Positions 55,820 to 64,000 of a stretch of DNA of 64,000 nucleotides are shown one piece after another. Within the stretch, counting starts at the first letter, position 1. Each line of letters opens with the position of its first letter. The notes under the pieces were generated by a model. It saw nothing but the letters and a program-made list of their open reading frames with translations, made no database searches and was not told the DNA's origin. Source of the stretch: Bacteroides nordii WAL 11050 = JCM 12987 (GTDB lineage: Bacteria > Bacteroidota > Bacteroidia > Bacteroidales > Bacteroidaceae). Both the position numbers and the translations under genes were made by a program. Location: assembly GCA_000613465.1 (NCBI GenBank), contig BAJA01000015.1, positions 42,461 to 106,460 on the forward strand, read 5' to 3'.

Positions 55820-56010
55820 TGGACAGTTATTTAATTGACAGTGGACAATTGACAATTGACAGTGTGCTGCGCTATGGGGCAATGCACTTTCCCCGTCTTA
55901 AAGGGTATCCCCTCTCAGAGGGGGATGGGCTATGTACTCCCGCTGCATAATTAATCAAATTGTCAATTGAATAACTGTCAATTGTCAACTGTCCACTGTC
56001 AATTAAGTAA
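55820..56010. repeat. palindromic element with CAATTGACAGT arms
   Basis: TGGACAGTTATTTAATTGAC and AATTGACAATTGACAGTG on the left are mirrored by CAATTGTCAACTGTCCACTG on the right. The core GTGCTGCGCTATGGGGC resembles the core of the GATAAGTGA elements. Confidence 0.65.
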
Positions 56011-56268
56011 CTGTCAAATTGTATTTCTTATAAGCCAAGGAGTGCTCTATTTCCTGCCCATTGTATGCTGGATAAAAAGAATGGACTGTAGAGCGTTAAA
56101 CTTTTTGCAGTTTGATAATAAAACAACAGGATGGATGACTAATGGAACGTCATTCATCCTGTTTTATTTTCCAAAGGTTCTTTCTTCTTGTTTTTCGGCT
56201 TTATTTTGCTATCAGGAGATATTCTCTCAACGAGAGAGAAATAGAATCGGATAATCCTTTTTTTTCTT

Positions 56269-56356
56269 CCCCGGAGCCGAACCTATTGCTCCCCGGAGCC
56301 GAGCCGTTCCCTCCTCGGAGCCGAGGAAGTGCCTCCCCGGAGCCGAGGAACTTTTT
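56269..56356. repeat. four 22-bp tandem repeats, consensus CCCCGGAGCCGAGGAA
   Basis: CCCCGGAGCCGA recurs at 56269, 56291, 56313 (as CCTCGGAGCCGA) and 56335, exactly 22 bp apart. The spacer bases vary. It is GC-rich in otherwise AT-rich DNA. Confidence 0.85.
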
Positions 56357-56534
56357 GCACACAAGAAAACTGAACTTTCCATGGCATGAAACGGTGATTA
56401 TTCCGGTATTATATCCACCTTTTCCAGGTGTATAACGCCCCTTTTTCTGTTTTTTGTGATGCAATGTTCTCTGTTTTCTCTCTACTTTGTCTCTTTTTTA
56501 AAAAGAGTGTGTCAGTAAAAAGAATAGTTCTCTG

Positions 56535-57491
56535 TTATTTTGCTACGTTATTTACTGGTTTACCTGCCATATAGGCTTTCAGGTTTTCCAGCATAATTCC
56601 CATTAACCGTTCGCGGGCAGCGGTGGTAGCCCAGGCAATGTGTGGGGTAATATAGCAGTTGCGTGCCGTCAATAACGGATTATCTGCACGAGGCGGTTCA
56701 GTAGAAAGTACATCTACGCCGGCTGCATAAATCTTTTTCTCATTGAGGGCATCGGCAAGGTCTTGTTCGTTTACCAACGGGCCGCGTCCGGTATTAATAA
56801 GTATGGCTGTGGGTTTCATCAGTGCCAGTCTACGTGCATTTACCAATTCACGTGTCTGCTCAGTTAGCGGGCAGTGCAGACTCACTATATCGCACTCGCG
56901 GAAAATCTGGTCAAGTTCCATCTTTTTGATTTCCGGTGGTAGTTGCAGACGCGATTTAGAAGTGTATGCCCATACCTTCATACCGAAACCGATGGCAATA
57001 CGGGCTGTATTGTATCCGGTTTGTCCCAGACCGATAAGGCCGATTTTCTTTCCAAGCAATTCAATGAGCGGAGTATCCCAGAAGCAGAAGTCAGGGCTGT
57101 TGGTCCAGCGTCCTTTATGAACCTCTTCGGAGTGGTGTTGCACCTGTTGAGTGATGTTCAGGATATGTGCAAATACCATTTGTCCCACAGAAGGTGTACT
57201 GTATGCGGGGATGTTGGTAACTATGATTCCGCGTGCACGGGCAGCATCAATGTCTATGATATTATATCCGGTAGCCAGTACTCCGATGTACTTCAATTGG
57301 GGCAGGGCTGCTATATGTTCTGCGGTAATCACTACTTTATTGGTCAGAATGGCTTCTGCACCGGTAGCACGTTCCAATACTTTTTCGGGAGCAGTGCGAT
57401 CGTAAATCGTGCATTCACCCAGTGCCTTCAGGCCTTCCCAGCATAAATCGCCGGGGTTGGCAGCATAACCGTCTAATACTACAATTTTCAT
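56535..57491 (-). CDS. D-2-hydroxyacid dehydrogenase (NAD-dependent)
   Basis: A 318-residue protein. The Rossmann loop is GLIGLGQTGYNTAR (about 152-165), with the catalytic set Arg in INTGRGPLVNE, Glu in VDVLSTEPP and His in ITPHIAWAT. The family reduces 2-keto acids such as hydroxypyruvate, glyoxylate and phenylpyruvate. The SerA-type C-terminal regulatory domain is missing, so a hydroxypyruvate reductase/glycerate dehydrogenase role is likely. It lies 18 bp downstream of the rarA-like gene on the same strand. Confidence 0.85.
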   Translation of the reverse strand: MKIVVLDGYAANPGDLCWEGLKALGECTIYDRTAPEKVLERATGAEAILTNKVVITAEHIAALPQLKYIGVLATGYNIIDIDAARARGIIVTNIPAYSTPSVGQMVFAHILNITQQVQHHSEEVHKGRWTNSPDFCFWDTPLIELLGKKIGLIGLGQTGYNTARIAIGFGMKVWAYTSKSRLQLPPEIKKMELDQIFRECDIVSLHCPLTEQTRELVNARRLALMKPTAILINTGRGPLVNEQDLADALNEKKIYAAGVDVLSTEPPRADNPLLTARNCYITPHIAWATTAARERLMGIMLENLKAYMAGKPVNNVAK

Positions 57492-57509
57492 ATTCTTTCG
57501 TTTGATTGG

Positions 57510-58786
57510 TTATTTTCCTTCTTTATATCTCTCACCCCACAACTGCTGCATTCGTTCGGCATGCTTCTGTTCCGCAGCATTGTGTTGCGGCTGCCAGATG
57601 CGGCGGTCTTTCAACTCGTCCGGCAGGAATTGCTGCTTCACAAAGTTACCTTCATAGCTGTGGGCATATTTGTATTCTTGTCCGTATCCCAACTGTTTCA
57701 TCAGTTTGGTTGGTGCATTGCGCAGGTGGAGCGGAACGGGTAAATTGCCGGTTTCGCGTACCATGGCAAGAGCATCATTAATGGCGCTGTATGCAGAGTT
57801 ACTCTTTGGGCTTGTAGCCAGATAGATGGTGGCTTCTGCTAATGGGATTCTACCTTCGGGCCAGCCCAATTTCATCAGTGCGTCAAAGCAGGCATTGGCT
57901 ATAAGTAAAGCATTAGGGTTGGCAAGTCCGATATCTTCGGCTGCCGAAATAACAAGGCGGCGGGCTATGAAAGCAGGATCTTCGCCACCTTCTACATGCG
58001 TGCCAGCCAGTAGATAGCACCATCGGGGTCACTACCGCGGATAGACTTGATAAAAGCAGAGATAATATCATAATGCATCTCTCCGTCTTTGTCATAAGCA
58101 AGCGGGTTTTGTTGCAGGCGTTCGGTTACTATCTCGTCAGTGATGATGACAGTTTCTTCTGTTTCGGATTCTACTACCAGTTCCAGTATGTTCAGTAATT
58201 TACGGGCGTCGCCTCCCGAGAAGCGGAGCATGGCGTTGGTCTCTTTTAGTTCGATACGGCGCTCTTTCAGTATCGTATCTGTGGTGATGGCACGTTGCAA
58301 CAACTCCAGTAAGTCTTCTTTTTCGAGAGACTTCAGTACATAAAGCTGGCAGCGGGAGAGGAGGGGGCGAATCACTTCAAAAGAGGGATTCTCCGTGGTA
58401 GCACCGATGAGTGTAACCGTTCCGTGCTCTACAGCCCCTAACAGTGAATCTTGCTGCGACTTGCTGAAACGGTGTATTTCATCAATGAAAAGTATCGGGC
58501 TTCCCTGCGAAAAGAAACGGTTACTCTTGGCACGGTCTATCACTTCGCGTACATCCTTTACCCCCGAAGTAACTGCACTCAATGTATAAAACGGAGTTTC
58601 CAGCTTGTTGGCGATGATCTGCGCTAACGTTGTTTTCCCCACCCCGGGAGGTCCCCAGAGGATAAAAGAGGAGATTCGTCCTGCATCAATCATCTTGCGC
58701 AGGATAGCACCAGGTCCTACTAAATGTTTCTGACCTATATAGTCATCCAGTGTCTTTGGCCGAAGTCGTTCTGCTAATGGTTGCAT
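57510..58786 (-). CDS. rarA: replication-associated recombination protein A, AAA+ (frameshifted as given)
   Basis: One C on the + strand is missing at 57995, splitting the gene into a 57992-58786 part and the rest. Restoring it gives 425 residues, the usual RarA length. It has Walker A GPPGVGKTT (about 47-55), Walker B LFIDEIHRFSKSQQD and the sensor in VTLIGATTENPS. The C-terminal domain carries EGGEDPAFIARRLVISAAEDIG (across the break), typical of RarA/MgsA. It acts at stalled replication forks in the cytoplasm. Confidence 0.9.
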
Positions 58787-58794
58787 ATTGTTAG

Positions 58795-58895
58795 TGATAA
58801 GTGATTTAGTGATAAGTGATAAATGATTAGTGATAAGTGGGCTACGCTATATCCGCATGGAGCTAATCACTTATCACTACTCCGTTAATCACTAT
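58795..58895. repeat. palindromic GATAAGTGA-type intergenic element
   Basis: GTGATAAGTGATTTAGTGATAAG arms and AGCTAATCACTTATCACTAC flank a core GGGCTACGCTATATCCGC. The core is related to those at 50219 and 52618. It sits between two minus-strand genes. Confidence 0.75.
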
Positions 58896-61484
58896 TTAAA
58901 ATACCATTAATACCATGAACCGTATTCCCCATTTGTTGATACCCGGATTATCACGATATGTCAGGCGGTGTACATATTCAACATGTAACAGCTTAAAAAT
59001 GTTGTAAACACCTATACTTGCTTCCATATATGGTATTTTAGGGTCCATCACATGACTTGTGTACTGTCCGTCGCGCATCGGGAAAAGGAAGAGGTCGGGG
59101 TTGTTACTTTTGAAGGGATTGTTCTTATCTGTCAGTGTACCCCATAAGGTGCGGAAGCGGATCATTTCTCTCCACTTTAGCTTCTTCAATAAGGGGATGC
59201 GGTTGAATAGCTTTCCGTTCATGTCATACGACAATGAAAGGGAGGCGAAGCGGTCATTCAGGAATTCCATGTTGTTGATAAGACAGAATGTTTCGCGCTG
59301 TGTAATGTACGAAAGATTGGCTTCCGGCAATATCAACAATGGGAAGGGAACCGTATTCCATTCGGCTCCCCCTTTGAGGCTGATATCTACTTTACCCCAG
59401 GACGAAGGGAGCCATACACGTTTCCAGATACTTGCTTCGGTACGGTTAAAGTTATATTCGCCACCCAATACTCCTTTGAAACCGGCCGTATGGGTCAGGG
59501 TAAAGATAGGAGCGTCCAGTGACACCGGGATACGGCGTTGCTTGGAATTTACAAAAGCTTCTCCCGGCGCATATCGTAAGGTTACACTTGCTTCGGCAGT
59601 GGTAATGTCGTGAATTGGTTTTTCATTGGGTAATGGCATCTTGTCTGCGCTACTGTTGTTCGCCCAGTATTTCAGATTACCTGTCGGTTCATCATTACGA
59701 TGACGGAGCATGCTTTTTACACCAAAACCTGTTGGGGTTTCCAATTCATAGTTAATAGCAACATCACGCATATACGACATCTGGTCTACAGTTGTAGTCT
59801 TAAACGACACAAACACGTTATCTTTATCCGTAAATAGGAATTTATCCATTGGAGACATCACGTCGTAGCTGTAAGTGGCAGAGACGAAATGTTTTGGGAA
59901 TTCCCAAACCACATAATCGCGTTTATTGAACGAATAAGTCAGTGTCCCGCTATACTTCCAGCGATGGTCTTTGAAACCATAAGCCCCATAACCGCTCAGG
60001 AACCAGTGTGGGTTGAGATTGGCGGTAGTCATACCACTCAATCGTAGTCGCAGACCGTCCACATAGTTGTTGGATATCGTAGTATTGATAGGTCCGAAGT
60101 CAAATTTACTCGGTTTTTTAGGTCCGGTAGTTTCCACAAAGTTTTCAATCAATGCTTTGGCTCCGAAGATGATATACTTGAATCCCGGAATCTGTTCTAT
60201 CCGGTTCATGAACACATCCATGCTACTCTCTGTTTTGGTGAGTGGCACCTGGCGAACTTCCGCCCAGTATTCATCGCTCTTTGACAGCATATCGGCCTCT
60301 TTGATTACCGAACCTTTCAGGCGGAAAAGCCTTTGTTCAATAGGATCGAACTTATAATTGCTGTATTTAGTTGTTCGCTGTACCTGTAGCCCACCCATTG
60401 ACTTTACCAGAGAGAGGTCTACCAGCATATCGTCATCCATTAAGACCCAGTTTCCGTTGGGCAATTGTTCATACTGCTGTACAATATCCAGCTGATTGAC
60501 AAAGTTGACCCCTGTTTTCTTGGGCAGGTTCATAACGCACTTTTTTACAGCATATGTTGAATCTTTCAACACATACAGATGACCCGTAAAGCCAAAATCC
60601 TGCGAGTTTTGCGGCACAAACGTGAGGTGTACACAAGTATCCCGATCCACTGTCAGCGTATCCATCAGATAGTATTTATAGAAATTCAGCCCCTCTTTGG
60701 CTATGGGACTGGTGAAACGTCTTTGCAGCAGACGGATTTCATCGTCATAGATATTGACATTGGTGAATATATCCTGCAAAACAGTTCCAAGCATATCTCC
60801 TGTCGAAAAGAATTCATTGATACCATTGGAGTTCATTCCTTTGATAATTGTCTTTTTACTTTCCGGGCTTTTACGGAATACAGTTTGTGAGGATGTCTCC
60901 TGAATAGATATAGGGAGAATCAGACTGTTAGTAGTCTCCGATACTTCAATTTGATCTTTAAGGAAGGAATATTTCTTGTAGATACCTTTCTCCAGCTTTT
61001 CGGGAGTGATATCGTTGAGAGACATCTTCATCTTCTCGTACTGATCATATTGATAGTAATCGTTTACCTCCAGCTTTTGCGCTTTCTTATGCTCTATTAC
61101 TTTTCGCATGAAGTCTACAGCCGGATTATTTTTCTTTGAGTACTTCTCTTTCTTTGGTTTCACAACGACCTCAGTCAACATAACATCGTCCGGTACCATT
61201 TGTACATTCAATACTTTCTGTCCGGGAGTCAGTCTGATGACTTTAGTACGGTAACCAATAGATGAGAAGGTTACTTCGTTCCAGTTTTTACGGGTTTCTA
61301 TCTGATATTCACCATTGGCATTGGACACTCCGCCAACGCCTTTTCCTTCATAGTAAACAGAAATATACATCAGTGGCTCGTGTGTAATTGAGTCTGTAAT
61401 AACCCCCTTTAGCTGCGCAAAAGACTGTGACGCAGCAAATACGAGCAGAAATAAAAGGATAAGTTTTTTATATAGTAGCTTCAT
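58896..61484 (-). CDS. DUF5686 family protein with carboxypeptidase-like regulatory domain
   Basis: An 862-residue exported protein with a signal peptide (MKLLYKKLILLFLLVFAASQ). A CarboxypepD_reg-like beta-sandwich (LKGVITDSITHEPLMYISVYYEGKGVGG..., about 24-110) is followed by the DUF5686 body, which alternates periplasmic and outer-membrane-like beta segments and ends ...NPGINKWGIRFMVLMVF, a barrel-like aromatic end. It probably sits in the outer membrane. DUF5686 proteins are widespread in Bacteroidetes and have no settled role. An ATG four codons upstream (61496) is an alternative start. Confidence 0.85.
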   Translation of the reverse strand: MKLLYKKLILLFLLVFAASQSFAQLKGVITDSITHEPLMYISVYYEGKGVGGVSNANGEYQIETRKNWNEVTFSSIGYRTKVIRLTPGQKVLNVQMVPDDVMLTEVVVKPKKEKYSKKNNPAVDFMRKVIEHKKAQKLEVNDYYQYDQYEKMKMSLNDITPEKLEKGIYKKYSFLKDQIEVSETTNSLILPISIQETSSQTVFRKSPESKKTIIKGMNSNGINEFFSTGDMLGTVLQDIFTNVNIYDDEIRLLQRRFTSPIAKEGLNFYKYYLMDTLTVDRDTCVHLTFVPQNSQDFGFTGHLYVLKDSTYAVKKCVMNLPKKTGVNFVNQLDIVQQYEQLPNGNWVLMDDDMLVDLSLVKSMGGLQVQRTTKYSNYKFDPIEQRLFRLKGSVIKEADMLSKSDEYWAEVRQVPLTKTESSMDVFMNRIEQIPGFKYIIFGAKALIENFVETTGPKKPSKFDFGPINTTISNNYVDGLRLRLSGMTTANLNPHWFLSGYGAYGFKDHRWKYSGTLTYSFNKRDYVVWEFPKHFVSATYSYDVMSPMDKFLFTDKDNVFVSFKTTTVDQMSYMRDVAINYELETPTGFGVKSMLRHRNDEPTGNLKYWANNSSADKMPLPNEKPIHDITTAEASVTLRYAPGEAFVNSKQRRIPVSLDAPIFTLTHTAGFKGVLGGEYNFNRTEASIWKRVWLPSSWGKVDISLKGGAEWNTVPFPLLILPEANLSYITQRETFCLINNMEFLNDRFASLSLSYDMNGKLFNRIPLLKKLKWREMIRFRTLWGTLTDKNNPFKSNNPDLFLFPMRDGQYTSHVMDPKIPYMEASIGVYNIFKLLHVEYVHRLTYRDNPGINKWGIRFMVLMVF

Positions 61485-61586
61485 ATACTTCAACATGAGG
61501 TGGCAAAGTTAACAAATTACTCTTGAAAACGTAGTTCTTAATAACCTTTTTTGTATTACTTTTGTCTCCTATAATTGTGATTGATA

Positions 61587-62477
61587 ATGATTTCTATATT
61601 GATACCTACGTACAATGCTGTCTGTCTGCCGTTAATAGAGAAAGTACATAGTCAGGCAGTTGCTTTGCAAATCCCTTTTGAGATTTTGCTGGCTGATGAT
61701 GCCTCCTGTGAAGACATTCGTCAACAGAACCGGAAAATAGCAGAATGGCAAGGTTGCCGCTATCTGCAAAAGGAAGAAAATCAGGGCCCTGCCCGTATTC
61801 GTAATTATCTGGCTTCGGAGGCACAATATCCTTATCTGTTGTTTCTAGACTCGGACGTCATGCCAGTATCCGACTTTTTCATTGCTGAGTATCTTAAGGT
61901 GGCTCGTCCCGGTCTGGTGGTTTGTGGTGGATTCGTTTATCCGCGTAAAAATATTCCCGCCAATGCCATATTACGTTATAAATATGGAATGGCTGTTGAA
62001 GAGCAGAGTGCTGAACAAAGAAATCGGGAGCCTTATAACCGCTTTATCAGCATGAATTTTATGATATGTAGAGATGCTTTTCTGAAGGTCTGTTTTGATG
62101 AATCATTCCATTTGGGATACGAAGATACATTGTTCGGAATGCAATTGGAGCAAGCGGGAGTAGAAATATTGCATATAGACAATGCGGTATATCATCTGGT
62201 GGAAGAAAACAGTGAACAGTTTCTTATGAAAATACGCAGGGCGGTCCGTAATCTTGACGGACACATTGACCAGATGCATTCGCATGTAAAGTTGTTACGA
62301 TGGTATACTATTGTAAAACGTCTGCAAATGGTGCCTGTCGTCGTTTTCTTATTCAAGCATAATGAAAAAAGGCTGGTAAGCAATCTTACCAGCCAGCATC
62401 CTTCATTGAATCTTTTTGCTTTTTATAAGTTGGGGTATCTCTGTACCTTTCTTTCTGAAAAGAAATCAAGACAATAA
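61587..62477 (+). CDS. family 2 glycosyltransferase
   Basis: A 296-residue enzyme starting at ATG 61587 (a TTG lies two codons upstream). It has a GT-A fold with ISILIPTYNAV at the N-terminus, ENQGPARIRNYL and the metal-binding LFLDSDVMPV. It transfers a sugar from a nucleotide-sugar to an acceptor at the cytoplasmic side. There is no membrane segment. It converges with the epimerase-like gene and their 3' ends overlap by 12 bp. The acceptor is unknown; the context hints at polysaccharide or glycolipid assembly. Confidence 0.85.
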   Translation: MISILIPTYNAVCLPLIEKVHSQAVALQIPFEILLADDASCEDIRQQNRKIAEWQGCRYLQKEENQGPARIRNYLASEAQYPYLLFLDSDVMPVSDFFIAEYLKVARPGLVVCGGFVYPRKNIPANAILRYKYGMAVEEQSAEQRNREPYNRFISMNFMICRDAFLKVCFDESFHLGYEDTLFGMQLEQAGVEILHIDNAVYHLVEENSEQFLMKIRRAVRNLDGHIDQMHSHVKLLRWYTIVKRLQMVPVVVFLFKHNEKRLVSNLTSQHPSLNLFAFYKLGYLCTFLSEKKSRQ

Positions 62478-63548
62478 TATTTGCACAATCCTGTCGGCTG
62501 TCCGTCCGTCCCAGCGTTCGGGCAGTCCGCCGTGTTTCCATTCTCCCTTCATCAGTGTATCCATTGCTTTGCCCAGTGCGGCGGGATCTTCACCTACCAG
62601 CTCATTGGTTCCGATACGCCATGTTTCCGGATGTTCCGAGTAGTTGTTCAGTGTGATACAGGGAACTCCCAGGAATGTGGATTCCTCAGCCAGATTGCCA
62701 GAGTCTGTGATAATACCTTTTGCCTTATTCATAAGATACCCGAAAGAAAGATAACTTTGCGGAGGCATGATATGAAGGTTGGGAGCAGAGATACTCAGCT
62801 CTTTGATTGCATCACGTACATAGGTATGCACTGGGGCAACAATTGGCGTGCCGGCCGCTTTCTCTATAATTGTTTCCATCAGTCGGCGCAGGTTCTCCTT
62901 TTTGTTCAGCAATACCCGTCTGTTGAGGGTGAGCAGAAGATAATCTCCTTCTTCTACACCGAGTACGGAAAGCCAAAGCGGACGAATAAAGTGATTACGA
63001 TTATAGCGGATGTTATCAATAAGAATATTTCCTACATAATATACATTGGCTTCCTCCGTTCCGGTCTGGTTTAGATTGCGGTTTGCTACCATGCCTGCCG
63101 TAAACAGATAATCGGATAGCCCGTCAGTGATCATCCGGTTTACTTCTTTGGGCATGTTCATGTCAAATGAGCGGGTACCGGCTACAAGATGCGCTACTTT
63201 AGTTCCCTGTTTCTTGGCAACGATGGCACAGCTCATTGTAGCTGTAAGATCATCGACCACAAGAACGATATGTGCGGGATTCTCTGTCAGTTCCTTGTCG
63301 AAAGCAACCATAATGCCCGAAGCTAATTGAGTGGCATTGCTATCACTAACTCCCAGAAAAACATCCGGTTGCCTCATATGGAGGTCGGCAAATAAAGAAG
63401 CGTCCAAACTGGTATCATCGCGTCTTCCGGTGTATACCAACCGGTAAGAGATTCTTCTACCTTGCGCCCGTGCAGCATCAATGGCACGTGTGATAGGCGC
63501 TATTTTCATAAAGTTAGGGCGGGCCCCGGCAACAATAGTTATTTTCAT
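62466..63548 (-). CDS. UDP-GlcNAc 2-epimerase-like protein (WecB fold, atypical residues)
   Basis: A 360-residue protein of the non-hydrolysing UDP-GlcNAc 2-epimerase fold. It has GARPNFMKIAPI at the start, LVVDDLTAT, PKEVNR, GIITDSGNLAEES and a UDP-binding tail. Two expected catalytic residues are different. The Glu of HVEAGLR is replaced (HLVAGTRS), and the His of the T-x-HR-x-E motif is Asn (LTLNRRVLL). The acidic residue of the PEE/PKE-NR motif is kept. It may act on a different substrate or be inactive. It converges with the GT2 gene. Confidence 0.75.
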   Translation of the reverse strand: MKITIVAGARPNFMKIAPITRAIDAARAQGRRISYRLVYTGRRDDTSLDASLFADLHMRQPDVFLGVSDSNATQLASGIMVAFDKELTENPAHIVLVVDDLTATMSCAIVAKKQGTKVAHLVAGTRSFDMNMPKEVNRMITDGLSDYLFTAGMVANRNLNQTGTEEANVYYVGNILIDNIRYNRNHFIRPLWLSVLGVEEGDYLLLTLNRRVLLNKKENLRRLMETIIEKAAGTPIVAPVHTYVRDAIKELSISAPNLHIMPPQSYLSFGYLMNKAKGIITDSGNLAEESTFLGVPCITLNNYSEHPETWRIGTNELVGEDPAALGKAMDTLMKGEWKHGGLPERWDGRTADRIVQILLS

Positions 63549-63633
63549 ATCGCTCTTCTATCTATTTTTCTGAAAACAAAAGTACGCTTTCTTGCGGAAT
63601 TATTTGTTCCTTTGCAGACAAAAAAAGTAGGAT

Positions 63634-64000
63634 ATGCCAACATTCGTTCAAATTCTGGATTTTATAGGTACGTTTGCTTTTGCAATCAGTGGTATTCGTC
63701 TGGCTTCTGCCAAACGTTTTGATTGGTTCGGAGCTTATGTGGTGGGTCTGGCTACTGCCATTGGCGGTGGTACTATTCGTGATGTATTGCTTGGGGTTAC
63801 TCCCGGGTGGATGACAAATCCCGTCTATCTGATCTGTACGGCAATGGCTCTGTTATGGGTGATTTTCTTTGGTAAACATCTGATTCATTTGCATAATACA
63901 TTCTTTGTATTTGATAGCGTCGGTCTGGCTCTGTTTACTGTAGTAGGTGTGGGAAAGAGTATAGCTTTGGGATACCCATTCTGGGTTGCTATCATGATGG
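63634..64000 (+). CDS. TRIC/UPF0126 family membrane protein (3' end outside window)
   Basis: The first 122 residues of a polytopic protein. It has VQILDFIGTFAFAISGIRLASAKRFDWFG and the family signature LATAIGGGTIRDVLLG, followed by PVYLICTAMALLWVIFFG. The UPF0126 family resembles eukaryotic TRIC potassium channels and the first of its two repeats is present here. It runs off the window at 64000. Confidence 0.85.
   Translation, partial: MPTFVQILDFIGTFAFAISGIRLASAKRFDWFGAYVVGLATAIGGGTIRDVLLGVTPGWMTNPVYLICTAMALLWVIFFGKHLIHLHNTFFVFDSVGLALFTVVGVGKSIALGYPFWVAIMM

Larger units (their letters stand above)
55819..56534. other. gene-free stretch with palindromic and tandem repeats
   Basis: No convincing gene is present. 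It contains a palindromic element (55820-56010) with arms of ACAGTGGACAATTGACAATTG type, an AT-rich part, and four copies of a 22-bp GC-rich tandem repeat (56269-56356). Short frames across the repeats look like chance. Confidence 0.6.

Noticed and set aside
56269..56356. CRISPR-like array
   Set aside because: The period is 22 bp with only about 10 variable bases, far too short for repeat-spacer units, and no cas genes are near.
56142..56464. Overlapping frames in both directions across the 22-bp repeats
   Set aside because: They are produced by the tandem repeat and contain no recognisable domain or start signal.
62371..62394. Perfect hairpin GGCTGGTAAG-CAAT-CTTACCAGCC as a terminator of the GT2 gene
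   Set aside because: It lies inside the coding sequence about 85 bp before the stop and has no T tract after it. It may be a chance or structural hairpin.

Overview
The window reads as chromosomal DNA of a gut Bacteroidales bacterium, most likely a Bacteroides species. The clues are promoters of the TTG-N19-TAnnTTTG type, a DUF4492-cydA-cydB cluster, a GH110-type galactosidase, DUF5686 and WG-repeat proteins, MacB-like permease arrays, and Hcp with an HcpR-like regulator and a GTAAC-N4-GTTAC operator. I saw no rRNA, tRNA, CRISPR array, integrase or transposase.

Layout. 1-6300: hydrolase tail, DUF2089 and YIP1 genes (+), a predicted small RNA (-), a RavA/ViaA-type MoxR-VWA pair (-) and an AAA-like/PD-(D/E)XK protein (+). 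6300-7500: gene-poor, with a 42-bp direct repeat that encodes a leader-like peptide segment. 7527-26691: one long, tightly packed (+) block, visibly AT-rich, ending at a terminator. 26.8-31.75 kb: small accessory genes, some decayed, including LytTR, HipA_2 and DUF3037 proteins. 31.9-64 kb: ordinary chromosome, with an acyl-CoA ligase, GH110, a K+/H+ antiporter, hcp/hcpR, an NtrC-type two-component pair, an ABC exporter array (one ATPase, three permeases), cydAB, a 2-hydroxyacid dehydrogenase, rarA, DUF5686, a GT2, a WecB-like protein and a TRIC-type channel.

The main find is the 7.5-26.7 kb block. In order it encodes a C39-like protein with a Lys/Arg-free tail, two different dynamin-like GTPases, an Hsp70-like ATPase, an E2-like protein with N-terminal LLEGG repeats, a membrane-anchored JAMM protease with Ig-like domains, an E1-like enzyme, four small single- or multi-pass membrane proteins, a GYF_2-PrsW intramembrane protease, an exported caspase-like protease, an ECF-type sigma factor, a membrane anti-sigma-like protein and an exported TPR-CHAT protease. 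It looks like an envelope-sensing stress or defence system that joins ubiquitin-like conjugation, membrane remodelling, regulated intramembrane proteolysis and two caspase-clan proteases. This function is inferred.

Eight genes are interrupted by nine single-base deletions (ViaA, E2-like, caspase, WG-repeat, HipA_2, GH110, one ABC permease twice, rarA). Each is repaired by adding one base to a homopolymer or a repeated base. This points to homopolymer errors in the assembly more than to true pseudogenes, so I annotate these genes over their full span.
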